From NCBI GenBank assembly GCA_034620365.1, contig JAQGEQ010000175.1, forward strand, positions 1,984,001-2,048,000: a DNA stretch of 64,000 bases, in the 5' to 3' direction. The notes below the pieces were generated by a model that was not told where the DNA came from, made no database searches, and saw only the letters and a list, made by a program, of their open reading frames with translations. The position numbers were made by a program, and so were the translations under genes. Each line of letters starts with the position of its first letter. Within the stretch, counting starts at the first letter, position 1. This DNA is from Pegea sp. RAD2-039 (taxonomy: Eukaryota; Chordata; Thaliacea; Salpida; Salpidae). This document shows, in pieces, positions 24,877 to 41,395 of the stretch.

Positions 24877-27822
24877 AGTTATTCTATGCTTTTTTATAAG
24901 TTATAAGCACATATATTTATAATAAACAAAAAATTAAAAAAAAGCTAAAAGTTTAAACTCAGTTAAAAATTTTAATTCAAAGTTAATTTAGGTATTCTTT
25001 TTCGGAGGTTAAAATTTTATATAAAAAAACAATTTCATTAACATCCAACACTAGCTCATAATAAGTTTATCGACAAAAAAATATTTTTTAAGTAGATATT
25101 TTTGAATATTTAAAAAAGGGAAAGCTTTTTATAATTAACAAAAAGAATATAAAATGTGTTTAAAAACTTATTAGGTTCTGTAAAAGAATCTAAATTTACA
25201 TATAAGGCAATTTATTTAAATAAAAAAGCAAACAAAATTAAAATAAATTATATAAGATAAAAAACAATGAAACACATAAAATTTTTTAACTGTAATTAAA
25301 AAGTAATTATTATTTAAAAACAAACCTTAAAATTATTTTAATAGTTTGAAAAAAGCAATCACCTTAGTTGAAACCCTTTTTTTTAATGATAATAAAGCAT
25401 ATCATAAAGTAACAAAAATATATACAATAGTAAGCATAAAGTTAAAAAAAACCTAATAATATTTGTTTTAAATAATTATGATGAAAAATATTTAACTAAT
25501 TTATTAAGACTTATACAATTTAGTTGTAGAATATCATTTCTGCAACACAATCTGTCTAATTGTTCTTTCAACAAAACATTAATTAAAAAAATAAAAGAAT
25601 TGATATTTCATTTTTGTTTAAAATTATTCGTAGAATTTTAGAGCAGTATAAACAAACTCCTTCAGTAAGCAGAAGTCAATTTAACAAATAAACTGATTAT
25701 GTTTTGAGATTATAGTAGACTTTTATGGTCGTTGATTCAAAAGGGAATTTTCTATTTTTAAACCAAACGGATTAAAAGTAAACAAACTATTTGATATTAT
25801 TATAACAAAAAATTGAGAAACAATTTTTTTGTCCTACCTGCTCAGGAATAATATGCAAAAAAAACTATACCTAAATCTTGATTTTGTTGTATAAAATAAA
25901 TAAATAAACAAAACTCTAAGATATAAGTCTTCAAAAATACAAACTCTACAAATAAAAGTGATGCTCTTTTTAGATAGTAAAAGTGGTTGTCACCGTCGAA
26001 TATTTTATTTATGGTGCATTTGATAGATATTTTAAAAATTTTGCAAAATGGAACCTACTTTAAAAACGGTACCGATTTTTCTGTAGATGAGTATCAGTAA
26101 GTACGAGTCATTTATACAAAAAATTGAAATATTTGACTGTTTAATAAGTTTTTCTTTAGTAACATAATATTAGAATATTGATTAGGTTGTACTTTTTCTT
26201 TAATTTTTTTTACAACCAAAATTTCAGGTGTTTTGAAAAGATCTAACCAGAATACAAATTATTTAAATCGAAATATCCATTTTTTCAGAAATATATGCTA
26301 TTCCATTTATAAATTTGAAGCAACCCATCAAAACTTTTTATTTTTCGTTTATATACGATTTGTTCACTGATAATCTTTTACTAAAGAAATAAAAAAATGC
26401 ATTTTCGGACTTAAAACTGATTACCAGAACAACAAATATAACTAATCTAATATCTATATTTATAATACCAGTTTTCAGTTTGCGTATATCAAATTAAATA
26501 TTTGAAAAATTATAATTTTAATCCATTTATAAAAACATATATTGAGTTTTTTTGAATTATTAATATTTTTCTAAAGTCACCAATTCTTTAAGGTTTAAAA
26601 ATTATTTAGTACATATAATGTATTTTTATGTAGACTGTTTATATTTCTATATAATTATTATGTGAAATAATCTTTATAGCTCATCCCTTTAATTTTTCAC
26701 TAGTTTGGTGTATAATATTTAATAAAATTCTAAACTATAGTTTATATCCACTAAGTTTATTTATTGATACAATACTGTAAGTTAATTAATTAGATTATTT
26801 TTTGTAATAGAAGTTTACAGGACTTCTATTATTTTTTTAATATAAATTTCTGATTAAAAAGTTTTTATTTAAAATTTTTAACTATTAATTGCTGTTGATA
26901 TATGTTTAGCTATAGTTTAGTTGAAAAAAATATAATTTTACTAATGATAATTTTTTAAACTTTTTTCTAATAGTTTTCAAAGTTTTTTTTTATATATTTA
27001 ACATATTTCAGAAAACAGTTTCCTTGTTAATTGTTATGTAACTGTTTTTGTTTTGCCAATTGAAATATTCAACCACATTTTGTATAAATAGAAAAGCAAA
27101 TTCCAAATAGACCCAAGATTTAGATTTCAAGTACCTAAAATATTTTAAATGTAAGAATTGGTTGATATTTTGAAGTGGTTTTTTAAATATTAGTTTTAAA
27201 CTTTTTAAACTAAAAAAATTGGATTGAAATCTTTTTTTAGGTGTGAAGACAAATGGAATAATTTAAGGTAAGGTATCATCTAAGCAAAACATTCTATCAT
27301 ACATAACAATGAAACCAACAAATGGTTATATCAATTGTGGTTTGAACTTGTGGTTGGGACACTACACCATCTATTGTGTAGACAATATATTCTCCAATTA
27401 TGAGTAAATATTGCCACTAACTTGTGTTTGCTTTGAGCAAAAAACCCAGACAGAAAATATATAATTCCTTGGCTTTAACTTCTTTCCATCTACTGCTTTT
27501 GCCTATGAAGCTCAGACAAAAAATTAATTGATATGTATTTATTGAACTATCAAATTTATAATTTTATTTCTTCAATCTTATATAGATATAGTATAAATAT
27601 AAGGTTATATAAACATGTTTTGGCTGAATGATAATTACTGAATAGTTTATTTCTTATAAGGTTTTCTATTTTTTATCTTTTATAAACTACAATTGGCTTT
27701 TAAGTTAAGATAGTTATCCATACATGATATATTAATAATTAATTTTTTAAAATTTCTATTTCTATTGCAGATTTTGAGTACTTTTCATGTCAATAATCAC
27801 CTAAACATTACAACTCAGCAAA
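24877..27822. other. Divergent intergenic region between POMGNT1 and MUL1
   Basis: Very A+T-rich. Two splice-like signals point to a non-coding first part of MUL1. One is a candidate 27-nt exon at 27241-27267 (ttttttag before, gtaagg after). The other is an acceptor at 27769-27770 (tctattgcag) 52 nt before the MUL1 start codon. The stretch 27,290-27,500 is less A+T-rich but is not recognised. Confidence 0.45.
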
Positions 27823-28917
27823 ATGACGGTTGTGGATAATATGCTACAATTGTTAAACGAGCAGACAATGTTACAATTTTCTGCTATCGTTCTGGCTGCA
27901 TCATTGTCATCATTATGTAGATTTGTTCACAAAGTTTATGAAAGCAGAGCAAACTCTGTTCAGTCTGCTCCAGTTTATTTTATTGATGAAGATTTTATTG
28001 ATGCCCTGAAAAAATCCGAACAAAAACGAATGCCTTATGTGGCTCTTTATGGGTTAGTTGCCAGTAATGAAACACCGTTAGTTTGTCATTATAAACCAGA
28101 TGTTCATGGTGTCGCCATAAATCGTAAAACTTGTGAAATTAAACAAAAATGGTTGAGTTTTTCTAAAAAGTGGGAAGATGAGGACACTGTAGTCTCAAGC
28201 GTATCAGATGAGATACCATTTAGTTTACAAGGAGTGTCTTGTGATTTGCCACTTGTTGAAGTTGAAAATCCTTGTCTTTCAGATTGGTTTGAAAATTCGT
28301 TGCAAGTCGTACATGAAGAGTTTACGCCTAAAGGTCCAAGTAATATGTTGGATAGTGTTTTATACCTTGCTAATGGTGAGTACATCAAAGGCTATAATGA
28401 AACTGAAAAAGTTCTTAAAATTGGAACCAAGCTTCTGGTAATAGGAGAAGTAGTCTGGGAAAACGATGGAATCAAAATTCATTCACCTTTAACATCTATC
28501 TTGGATTTTGTAGTCAGTCAGAAATCTGTTAATGAAGTTTTTTCAGACATTCAAAAATTATCATTTTTTTGGAAAATTTTAAGTGGATTAGCGTTTGGAT
28601 TTACAGCTGCATCTTCCTATTACTTTTTACGTAGTTTACGTTTTCGTTACTTAGAAATAGTTTCGAAAAACCGTGACCGAATGGACATGGAAGCAATTCG
28701 TCAAAGAAGAATTAGTTTTCGTCGAAGACAATCTAATGATGAAGTTCAACAAGCAGACGCATGTGTTATTTGTCTTGAAAATCCTCGTGAATGTATTTTG
28801 TTAGACTGTGGGCATGTGTGTCTTTGTGGCGATTGTTTAGAGCGTCTTCCACACCCTTTAACGTGTCCTATATGTCGAGAGAGTGTTGTTCGATGCTTAC
28901 CATTGTATAATGTTTAA
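27823..28917 (+). CDS. MUL1: Mitochondrial E3 ubiquitin ligase 1 (MULAN/MAPL)
   Basis: A single frame of 364 residues; human MUL1 has 352. Residues about 16-34 form a first membrane segment and residues 248-269 a second (FFWKILSGLAFGFTAASS). The BAM/GIDE domain lies between them, ending in LLVIGEVVWENDGIKIHSP. A C-terminal C3HC4 RING finger spans residues 314-351 with Cys314/317, Cys329, His331, Cys334/337 and Cys348/351, and the protein ends shortly after in RCLPLYNV. By family knowledge, MUL1 sits in the outer mitochondrial membrane with the RING facing the cytosol. It ubiquitinates or SUMOylates mitofusin, DRP1 and Akt. All key residues are intact. The Met at 27823 is the first in frame; the Met at 27841 is an alternative. 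AATAAA at 29081-29086 is a good polyadenylation signal. The coding part has no introns. Confidence 0.95.
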   Translation: MTVVDNMLQLLNEQTMLQFSAIVLAASLSSLCRFVHKVYESRANSVQSAPVYFIDEDFIDALKKSEQKRMPYVALYGLVASNETPLVCHYKPDVHGVAINRKTCEIKQKWLSFSKKWEDEDTVVSSVSDEIPFSLQGVSCDLPLVEVENPCLSDWFENSLQVVHEEFTPKGPSNMLDSVLYLANGEYIKGYNETEKVLKIGTKLLVIGEVVWENDGIKIHSPLTSILDFVVSQKSVNEVFSDIQKLSFFWKILSGLAFGFTAASSYYFLRSLRFRYLEIVSKNRDRMDMEAIRQRRISFRRRQSNDEVQQADACVICLENPRECILLDCGHVCLCGDCLERLPHPLTCPICRESVVRCLPLYNV

Positions 28918-29080
28918 ATTTCAATTACTAATAACTCTGTTTAAAACTTACTGTTTTTATCTTTTAAGTATTTTTTAGTTTACTGTTTCTAATTTAGTAA
29001 CTTTATTATTTTTCAAAATTCAAAACAACCTTATGTTTTGGTTATAACTTCATTTACTGCCGTTCACGTCAATTTATTAA

Positions 29081-29086
29081 AATAAA
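29081..29086 (+). terminator. Polyadenylation signal of MUL1
   Basis: AATAAA 164 nt after the MUL1 stop codon, the first canonical hexamer on this strand I see downstream. Confidence 0.5.
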
Positions 29087-29386
29087 ATTTATTTTCTGAA
29101 CTGATTTTATTTTAACGACAACCACTTTAACACACTCTACAGTTAACTTGAATACTTTTTCCGTTTTTGGAGTTAAGATGAAATTTTTCCACTATTTATA
29201 GAAAATATACAAATTTAAACTGAAGAATTAATTTTTCCTTTTTTGTGATATTTATTTCATTGATATAATGAAGTGACTTTCATTTAATTATATTATTTTA
29301 TCTCATTGATCAGTATGTGATTGAAGTTTATATAATTTATGGATATTAAAATTTACTCGTCTTTGAGGTAAGCCAAAGTTGTTTGA

Positions 29387-29401
29387 CACTAGATGGAGCT
29401 G
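29387..29401 (+). promoter_or_regulatory. CTCF-like motif
   Basis: CACTAGATGGAGCTG resembles the CTCF core (CCACTAGATGGC variant), with one clear mismatch at the GGC. By-eye match only. Confidence 0.25.
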
Positions 29402-29801
29402 ATGCTACTTACAAAACATTCTAAGTATTAATGACATCAAAGTAAAAAGTATTGATTTAGAAATCTGCTCTTATTCATCAATGTATCAGAAAGCTTAATT
29501 GTACTTTCAAAGTTTTTCTGATATTTTTTAGTCATACTGACAGGCCTTAAGATTTTGTTTATTTTAAATTGTCAAAATATAGTAATTAAACATAAAATTT
29601 TGATATATATATTCTATTACAATTTTGCTATACTTGATTTTTCAAATTATACAATGATCTTAAATTGATTTTGCAAGAAGCTGTTTTTATCTGATCAAAT
29701 ATAATTCTCTGTATAATAAGGTTTCGATTGAGGTTGTGATGACAAAATTGTTACTCATTTCGAAACACATTGAATTGATTTTTCATTGAAATCAGCAAAC
29801 A

Positions 29802-29807
29802 TTTATT
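29802..29807 (-). terminator. Polyadenylation signal of CaMKIV
   Basis: Minus-strand AATAAA 255 nt downstream of the CaMKIV stop codon. Confidence 0.4.
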
Positions 29808-30061
29808 GTACAATTATTTTTGTGGTACTTTCAATAATCAAAAATATTCTGTTCAAACCAACATACTATAAGTGTAAGGTCAATTGTTTACTTTAAGAAA
29901 GTTTAATAAACTATTGCTACATACAGAAACTTTTATATCATTCTTCAACAAAAAATATTCAAATATATACATAAAATGTTTTAGCATTCAAAATATATAA
30001 TAAGTACATAATAAACATCTTTGTTATAAAATTTACAAATTAGGTTCTTTATCAGTATCAG

Positions 30062-33714
<3,653 letters not shown>

Positions 33715-36440
33715 ATTTATATAATTTAAATTCTGAAATCATAAAACAAAATCTAAAATCTGAGAGAGATAGGTCTGACACCAAAATATTGTTAAGTTTG
33801 ATTTACAAGCTGATGATATCGAATTTTTACAATTCGATTGAGATTTGACTGTCACGTGATTCTATTGATTTACTTATCGATTTACAGAAACAGTTTTTTT
33901 ACTGATATTTCAGTTAATCTTTTTTACTCATTTTTTAAACTTAAACTGCCAGATAAAATTCAGTAAATAATTTTGAAATATTTAAAAGTTTTAAAGCAAT
34001 TTATAAAATTTGTTTTTTCGTTTGATAACTAGAGGTTAAGCTCTATCTAACTTTTAATAAAATCTAATTACTATTTTACACTAGGATAAAAAAACATTTA
34101 AAATCTACTTTAAATAATATTTTATCCATCAATAATTAAAGCTTTTGTAAATTCAAATAGGATAAACCATCTGCACAATTCTTCTTTTAAATAACAATAA
34201 AATTGCCTAAATTTATTTCAGCTATAAACATTTATCCTGATTTTCATTTATTCTAAAATTTTCATTTTTTCTTTATAAAAACATATTCATACTGCATTTG
34301 TTATTTTTTGTCTACGTTACATTTAAGCAGCATCTAAGGAGCTTATGTCTTTAGTAGACTTGATTTTGTTTCTTTTGAGAGCCAACATTTTGCATTTGGG
34401 ATTACTTTTAAATGAATTTTTTTTCAAAAAATCTAAAGTATCTTAAGATATATATGAATATAATGTAAAGAAACAAATATATTAAATTTTATTTCACTTT
34501 TAAAAATTGATGTCGTTTGTAGCAAAACCAACACTACATCAAAATAAGAAAAATTATTACAAGAAAAGCAATATATCAAAGTTCATGAATTATTAATTTT
34601 ACAATTGTTTCCTTTCAAAAATAAATAATAGCTCAAAAGTTACTTTAAATAGTTTTCAATTATCGGCCCTAATCTATATAACTAAATCAATAACTTATTG
34701 TATAAGGTTTTAAGAATATTGACTAACTATAGAAAATGAAAATTGAAAAGAACTAGATCTTAAGTTTTGGTTATAATAAAAATAAATCAATTACATTAGA
34801 AACTTTCGATCATTATTAAGCTTAAAAACTTTTACTTTATTATTTATTATTAAGTTAACCTTATTCATTATTTTCATCTAATTAGTTAATAGAAACTTCA
34901 ATCAAATTTGCAAAAATAGTGGCAAAATAAACATAAATATATACCCAGTATAAAACAATCCAGTATAATTAAGCTATATATCTCTAAACTAAAAAATGTA
35001 ATCAACTAAAGCTTAAATTTTAAATGAAAGATCGACTGTTTGTTTTAAATCTAAATTCAGCTTCAAAAGAAAGATGTAGTCTCATAACGTATTTTTTATA
35101 AAGCTTTAAAAAATGCTTTTAGTGATAACAAAGCATTATCATAAAAAAAAGCATAAATGCAACAAAGTTTAAATAAATATAAGTCACTTCAACTTCGTTA
35201 TAAACTTTAAAAATCGAGTACTCTAAGCTTGTTCTAAAATCGAAAACTATTATATTAGATTTCAAATCACTTTTTTTGTCATTAAACTTTTTTCGTTTTT
35301 TGATGTTGAACTCTCATAAGTGAAAAATATTGATGGCTTCAGGAAAACCTATTCTTAAAGATTCGCGAATTATAGCAGCACACAGCAAAACACCTAGATG
35401 ATGTTTAAACGGTTTGTGTTTGAAAATAAGTGATTTAAAAAGTTTAAGAAAACTCTTGAATTAATATATTTTAAAAACTAGAAAAAACGTGTGTGTAGGA
35501 TAATAGTATATTTGAAATGTTTGACTGAAACGATTATTTATATTATATATAAAGTTTTTCATCAGATATTTTTAATCCAGAGATTTGTACTACAGCTTGA
35601 TATATTTTGAGGCACTATCTCTGTATCAACTACTAACTTTAAGAAGTAACTTTGAGAAAAACTAAACTTGCAGAGACTGAAGTTTGTTAAGAAAAATCTA
35701 TTTAATCATCTCATGGCTTTAATTAACTATAAACTTTATTTTAATGATAGAAAATAATTAACTTTTTCTAATGTTGAACTTATAAGGTTTTAAACTTATG
35801 CAGATCAATTTTTTGTAAACTTGTTAAGGTTTTGTGCTAAAAATTCCTACTTCTGGCTAATAATCAATTTGGATGTCTTATATAAATGAGACCCAAGTTG
35901 GTTTAAACATTATTCCTAAAAGATAAACAAAGTGATGAAAATCTAATTAGTAGTTTAAAAAGTAAAAATATATATAAACAAAGAGATAACGATTCAAAAA
36001 TCATATTATGTATTCATTATTTCTGTATTATATATTTCTATAATTTTATTAAATATAACATACATCCTTCAATATTTAATAAAAACTATTTGTAATTTAA
36101 ATTTCTACTTTATTATTATTTTCTCAAAACATGAACTCTTTCAGTGAATTAAAAAAACTTCCCACAGCTTTAAAAACCTAGATAGCAAGTATTTATAAAG
36201 CCTTTAATTGTTAAAAAACGTTTAAGATCAGTTTTACAAGATTTATTAGAAGTGAAAGAACTAATCGAAACATAATTGAAAAAAATTATTATAAATTTAG
36301 AAAACAAATATAAGATATATTGAGATAGAATCTATATAAAAAACACAAACTTTTAGATCATTTATATCTACATATTCTAAATAGCTGATTTTAGTAGGTT
36401 TTGTTTTTGGTTACCAGAGTCTGACAAATCAAAGTATTTG
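33715..36440. other. Upstream region of CaMKIV, non-genic
   Basis: A+T-rich. It contains a palindromic E-box TCACGTGA at 33852-33859, about 140 nt upstream of the CaMKIV start codon. No exon or RNA gene recognised. Confidence 0.45.
33852..33859. promoter_or_regulatory. Palindromic E-box upstream of CaMKIV
   Basis: TCACGTGA, the consensus of MITF/TFE/USF-type bHLH factors, about 140 nt upstream of the CaMKIV start codon. A second identical 8-mer lies far away at 52283-52290, so chance occurrence is possible. Confidence 0.25.
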
Positions 36441-36442
36441 AT

Positions 36443-37888
36443 CAGGGATTATCGAACGCAGCTCTCAACGGCTCTTTTTAGATCACTTAGAATGTTTCAA
36501 AATAAGATAAAAATCCTTTATAAAGATAAAACATCCTAATTAGTGCAAAATAACAAAAATTTGACTTTTAATATTAAGATAAGTTCTGGGTACATCGTAT
36601 AGCAGTAGCCACATTTCATACAGAGTTACACTAAAGCTCCTTACATAGTAAATCATTTATCTACTTAGAATAGAAAACAATAATCAAATGGTAAAGTTAG
36701 TTAGCAAGCTATTGTCATTTTTGTTGAACATGGTTGTTGCTAAATGGTTGTTGCTAATACTTAGTAATGATATAGTAGTGCAACAGATTGAACATCTAAC
36801 AGCTGATCTTGCAATGATTTAATTGATCTTTTAGAAACGAATATATCAAAGCTAATAATCTTCAGCAAGTGAAATGATGTCAATGAATTTTGCACCAAAC
36901 AACAAAAACTGAGACATAAAAGATGATAAATACATGAGCAGGTGTAATTTCAGTAGTAAATTAGGTTAAAACAAATTCACTTCATCATTGCAAAGTAAAC
37001 AAACATTTCCTGATGTTGTTTTTGCCGATTATGGTGACTTGAAAATGTTAAATTTAATCAGATAACCCAGCCGTGCTAATTGTTAATAAATGTTGTATGA
37101 CTTTATTTCAGAAACTGAATTGTTGTCCAGGGAAATACACCCAACATATTTATAAGGAATGCCTCATTAATTTGGCATTCTTGGTTAAAACTACTCTGCA
37201 TCTTTTATGTGTAAATGACTTTTTACAAGAGAAAATTAAGTTATGTCACGAGTTGTCTTTGGAAAACACAGCTTAAAATACATTTTTCAACCCTAGCAAG
37301 CTGTCACGCTGGCGAGTCTTTTAAGTTATATCAAAGGCTCATTAGCAACTTGATTAGCGAGATTAGATGTTGTATTAGTGATGGATCTTTCTTTGCCTCT
37401 AATGAGAGTTGTATACCAGTGGATGTAGTTACAGTTTCTGGTTTCAGTCAGCTGTAAATGCTAGTGATGCACTTACATTTTAAGCTAAAAGAAAAGTTAA
37501 AAATCTGTTGAACTTTTGAATATTTCGAAATTCCGGGGAAATATTTGATAATAAATGTTCAAAAGATTACTCGCACATTTTGATCAGTGTGAATCACTTT
37601 TCAGTTTTGATTTGAATAAAATAGTCGTTATTGTAGCTGATTAAATGAAGAACTGTTTAAGCATCTTTTGCATACTGCATTCTGTAAGATTGCATCAGAC
37701 ATTAACATAATTTTCAATATGAAATTAAAAATCAAATTGTATATTACCACTTTACTAAAAATTCTGAGGTAATATTTGTATGATTATCAACAGTTTTATA
37801 TCTCCTATTAACTGTAAAAAATCTGCAGCCCTGGACCTTTATTGAGGCTAAGATGTGGCCCTAAACTTCAGAAGTTTGAAAACTCCTG
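36443..37888 (+). mobile_element. hAT DNA transposon relic
   Basis: The broken plus-strand frame around 37270-37457 reads HFSTLASCH, FKLYQRLISNLISEI, FFASNESCIPVDVV and FSQL. This matches the conserved C-terminal stretch of hAT transposases of the ZBED/SCAND3/GTF2IRD2 type (HFPTLA..., Y...I..L..EF..RF, F.LF.NPF.VDVE, LQ.EL). The right end read on the minus strand is CAGGAGTTTTCAAACTTCTG followed by AGGGCCAC, a classical hAT/Charlie-type terminal inverted repeat (37855-37888). A worn left end may be CAGGGATTATCGAAC at 36443, with 11 of 15-16 bases matching. The flanking 8-bp duplication is not clear (tatttgat versus tgcaagat). The element is dead. The left border is uncertain. Confidence 0.7.
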
Positions 37889-40800
37889 TGCAAGATTGAC
37901 TAACCAAGTAACTTCTAATGAATTTTTGTGCGCTGTACATCTTTTGAAGCAGAGATATTCATATCAAAAATTACAATTTTTACTACGTTGTCAAATGGGT
38001 ACAGGAGATTAGCAAAGTTAAGGTTCCAAAATACAAAACCTTTGTTGAGTGAAGATTACCTTTGAAATAAATTTTCTAATTAAGTAATTAACTCACAATT
38101 TAGTTATAAAAGCAAAGTTTACTTAAAATATAAATTTTTAATTATGTAATAACAAGCTTAAGAAGCATATTTAAGTTCTATAAATTTTAATTCTAGATTT
38201 TAGGGTCAATGCCACGTGAAATAGAAGTGATTACTAATTTTGATACTTTTTACAATTATTTATTATATAAAATATTATTGCAATTACAGTATTATAATAT
38301 AGATATAGTAATAGTACATTTAAAAAAATAAATTATTTTATTTGAAGCTTTATAGTTTTGATAAGATATAAAAAAAAAATTATACTATCTGAATATATCA
38401 GCTGATTTGAAATATTTTACTTATGAATAGTTGAAATACTAAACATTTAATTGATGTTCATAACATAGCATGTGGCAAAAGAATTTCTAATTATCTGGAA
38501 CTGTTTGCTAAAAAGTAAACCATGTTAAAAAGCGTTAAACAGTGTTTCAAATGATTTTACTAAGTTCAAAGTTAAATCATTAACATCTCATGACAAAAAA
38601 TGTTCAAATTTAATAAAAAGTTTACTTCTTTTACTCAATCTTGACATATGACATTTATTATAAAATTGAGAAACTTTCTCTATTCATATTCCTCATCATG
38701 TGACGTCATCTCTTATTTTTTGACATCTCCTCTAGCATACTTGTGTTTGACTACATACAAAGGCTGAATGTTTGAAAATCCATCAACAGAAGTCTACTTC
38801 AAAAGCATACACAGCAAGAAGTATTATAAAAAATAATTTCAAAACTTATAATTAATATTAATTCAAATTAGTTATCGCAATGACAACAGAAATATTGCTT
38901 ATTTAGCAAAGATAGCAGGTCTTCTACAGAAGCGTAAAATTTGAAATTTGATTGACAGCATAAAATGACTTGATATAAAATAAATTGACAAACTTATAAT
39001 GAAAACATTAAGTACACTTTGGTACCTTGGTACTAAACTCAGTTGCTTAAGATAAATGTTGCTTACAGAAATACTTTGCAGCTTTGTATACAAAACAAAA
39101 TTCATTTCTAACTACACGATAAAAAGCTGCTTGCCTATTTAATTTCAACTGAGATGTATGTAAATAATTGAACACTGAAGTTTTATTTGTTTATCATCTT
39201 AACTTTGTTGTTTCAATCTTTGATTTAGGTATAAAGTTTACTTGTTTGATTTATTTTAAGAAAACAATACTTATCACTCGCTTTAGTATCAAAATCAATT
39301 CAGCTTTGCTGTTTGATATTTCTTTTCCATCAAGATGTTTTAAACAGCTTTGAATGTCAAATCTCAGATGTAGAAAGATGCATTTTATCAAAGTTTACTT
39401 TTTGAATAATAAAAAGTGAAATGAATTATGATTAGTAGCAGTAATGTTTAAGCAAACAGTTGAAATATTTAAAACAAAAAAGCTCAATCAACACGTGTTA
39501 TAAATAATATATTATAAAAATCAATTAAATATTAAGGCTCATTTGTTGAAATGATTGAGATTGAAATGAGTTAGATTTGCAAATATTGCTCACTAGGTGG
39601 CGTCCTGTAAATTAATGTAACCTAGGATTCAAGTTTAAACAATTATATTAGTAAAGTAATCATCTAAATGTTAGTCAAGTGAATAATTTTGATTAATTAA
39701 TTCCGGAATTTTTGTTGAGTAACTCTCAAGAAGTAACAAAAATATTTCCATTTAAGAAATCAAAGAAAATGCGTTTGAAAAAAACCCTAACTTTGACTTT
39801 TTTGATTTATAACTTTTTTCTTCTGAACTTAAAATTGTTGAAATTAAAAACAGTTTTGTAGTCCTTTTGAAATTAAGCAGAGATTTTCAAATATATAAAA
39901 AATCATAATTTTAGTAACTTAATAATTTCCAAAAAGAGTGTAAAATAAAATCAAATGAAACAAGATTCGCAACTTTTTGGAGCCACAAAAAATTTCCATC
40001 GTTACCACTTGATACAAAAGATTAAAAAACTTAAATATGATTTTTGTTCACTTGAACAATAAATAACTAGTGTTGTCAAATAATTATAATAAACTTTCCG
40101 AAACATTTTTAAACAATTTGGTTTATAATTCAAATTATCTTAAAAATGTTTAATTGAAAAATATAATTGTTTCAAAATTAAATTGTGGCTATTTGATAAT
40201 ATATTTTATAAACAATAAGAAGTTATTTTAGTTAAAATTTAGTGAGTTATTGAAATATATATTATAAAATAAAACCGTTCTTTGAAAATTTGTTTATGCA
40301 TTTTGTATTTCAAATTATTGAACTACTAAATAAAAATAAACAATTTGTGAAAATTATTCTGAGAGTATTTTAAAATAACTTCCATGAAAGTTTTTGAAAT
40401 ACTGAAACATTAATTTAAAAATACATGAAATTTAGACTTTATCAAAATTTTTTAGTTTAGAAAAAGTTTTTAATACAATGTAAAACTTAAACATCTAGAA
40501 CATATAATTTACTAAAATACTTGTGTGGGATTTCAAACATGACTTTAATTTTCTTTAAAGTTCAACGCGGATACTAGTTGGTTGTATTTTTTTAATTTAT
40601 TTAATTGCTTACAAAAATGTCAGAGCTGTTCGTTTGTTGATAGTATCATTCAAAAATACATAGAAATTATTACACATGAAATACCTAACCTTTCCAAAAT
40701 TAAAGCAATATTCCTGTAAACATTTCAAAATGTTGTTTTAATAAATTCAACAAGTTTAAATCTAATTGGAAAAAGTATTACAAATACATAACATAAAATC

Positions 40801-41035
40801 CAAAAAATTCTTTTAAAAAATTACCTAAAATTTAATGACGAAATCTATGTTTTCAAATATATTTTAAATAATCAAGCTGTTAATTTAAGTATAGTTACTA
40901 AAATTGAAGTTTCTTACCAAACTTGGTAACACATTTGAAGCTACATTTATTTTATCAAAATATTTTAGATTGTTCAGTTTTCAAATCTTTCAAAAACGTG
41001 AAAAAATCGAAATCACAAGATGTTGGGAGTAATTA
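37889..41035. other. Non-genic DNA
   Basis: A+T-rich. Notable 8- to 16-mers only: a full CRE (TGACGTCA) at 38701-38708 and a CTCF-like motif at 39589-39604. No gene recognised; short frames at 38899-39105 and 39168-39353 match nothing. Confidence 0.5.
39589..39604 (+). promoter_or_regulatory. CTCF-like motif
   Basis: CTCACTAGGTGGCGTC, a near-consensus CTCF core (CCACTAGGTGGCGC). By-eye match in very A+T-rich surroundings; the strongest of the four in this window. Confidence 0.4.
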
Positions 41036-41395
41036 AATCGATTGGCTTCTTTTGTGCTTTGCAGGGGTTGGGGTTCAATCTCATCTCGTCATCGAAGATA
41101 CCGCTTTGCTCAACGCCAGGCATCAAAAACAAAAAGTATCTTTCTCAACTATGGATGACTTATTTATTGATTTTTTAAGAGAAGCAGCTTCTTATAGCAG
41201 TAAATAAGTGGACCAAAAACCTACAACTCATTGACTGTCCCATGTTACTGCTGGGCCTTGTAATCAAACACTAAATAGTAGCGTACGCTACTCTCCATGT
41301 AATCAAAGCTCATGGGCAGGAAGGGATAAAGTATGATGTCAACTTCTTCCATGTACTACTCAGGTTTATGAGTTTAAGTCAACAAAATGAATAAT
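41036..41395. repeat. Unidentified G+C-richer patch, possible SINE remnant
   Basis: About 360 bp of clearly less A+T-rich sequence inside the gene-poor region. It contains a pol III B-box-like string GGGGTTCAATCTC at 41075-41087 and a perfect 16-bp palindrome AGTAGCGTACGCTACT at 41277-41292. No convincing A-box or tRNA fold is seen. It lies 300 bp before the 7SL-like copy, so a composite short retroposon is one explanation. Confidence 0.3.

Larger units (their letters stand above)
28918..30061. other. Convergent intergenic region between MUL1 and CaMKIV
   Basis: It contains both 3' untranslated regions. Polyadenylation signals are AATAAA on plus at 29081-29086 (MUL1) and on minus at 29802-29807 (CaMKIV). 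A CTCF-like motif lies at 29387-29401. Nothing else recognised. Confidence 0.5.

Noticed and set aside
28104-28388. Minus-strand frame of 94 codons inside MUL1
   Set aside because: Shadow of the conserved MUL1 coding frame; no similarity of its own.
38701-38708. Full CRE site TGACGTCA about 5 kb upstream of CaMKIV
   Set aside because: Tempting because CaMKIV acts on CREB, but one 8-mer is expected about once in a few windows of this size and composition, and it is far from the gene.
41075-41087. tRNA gene suggested by the string GGGGTTCAATCTC
   Set aside because: No A-box at the right distance and no cloverleaf with an acceptor stem could be drawn.
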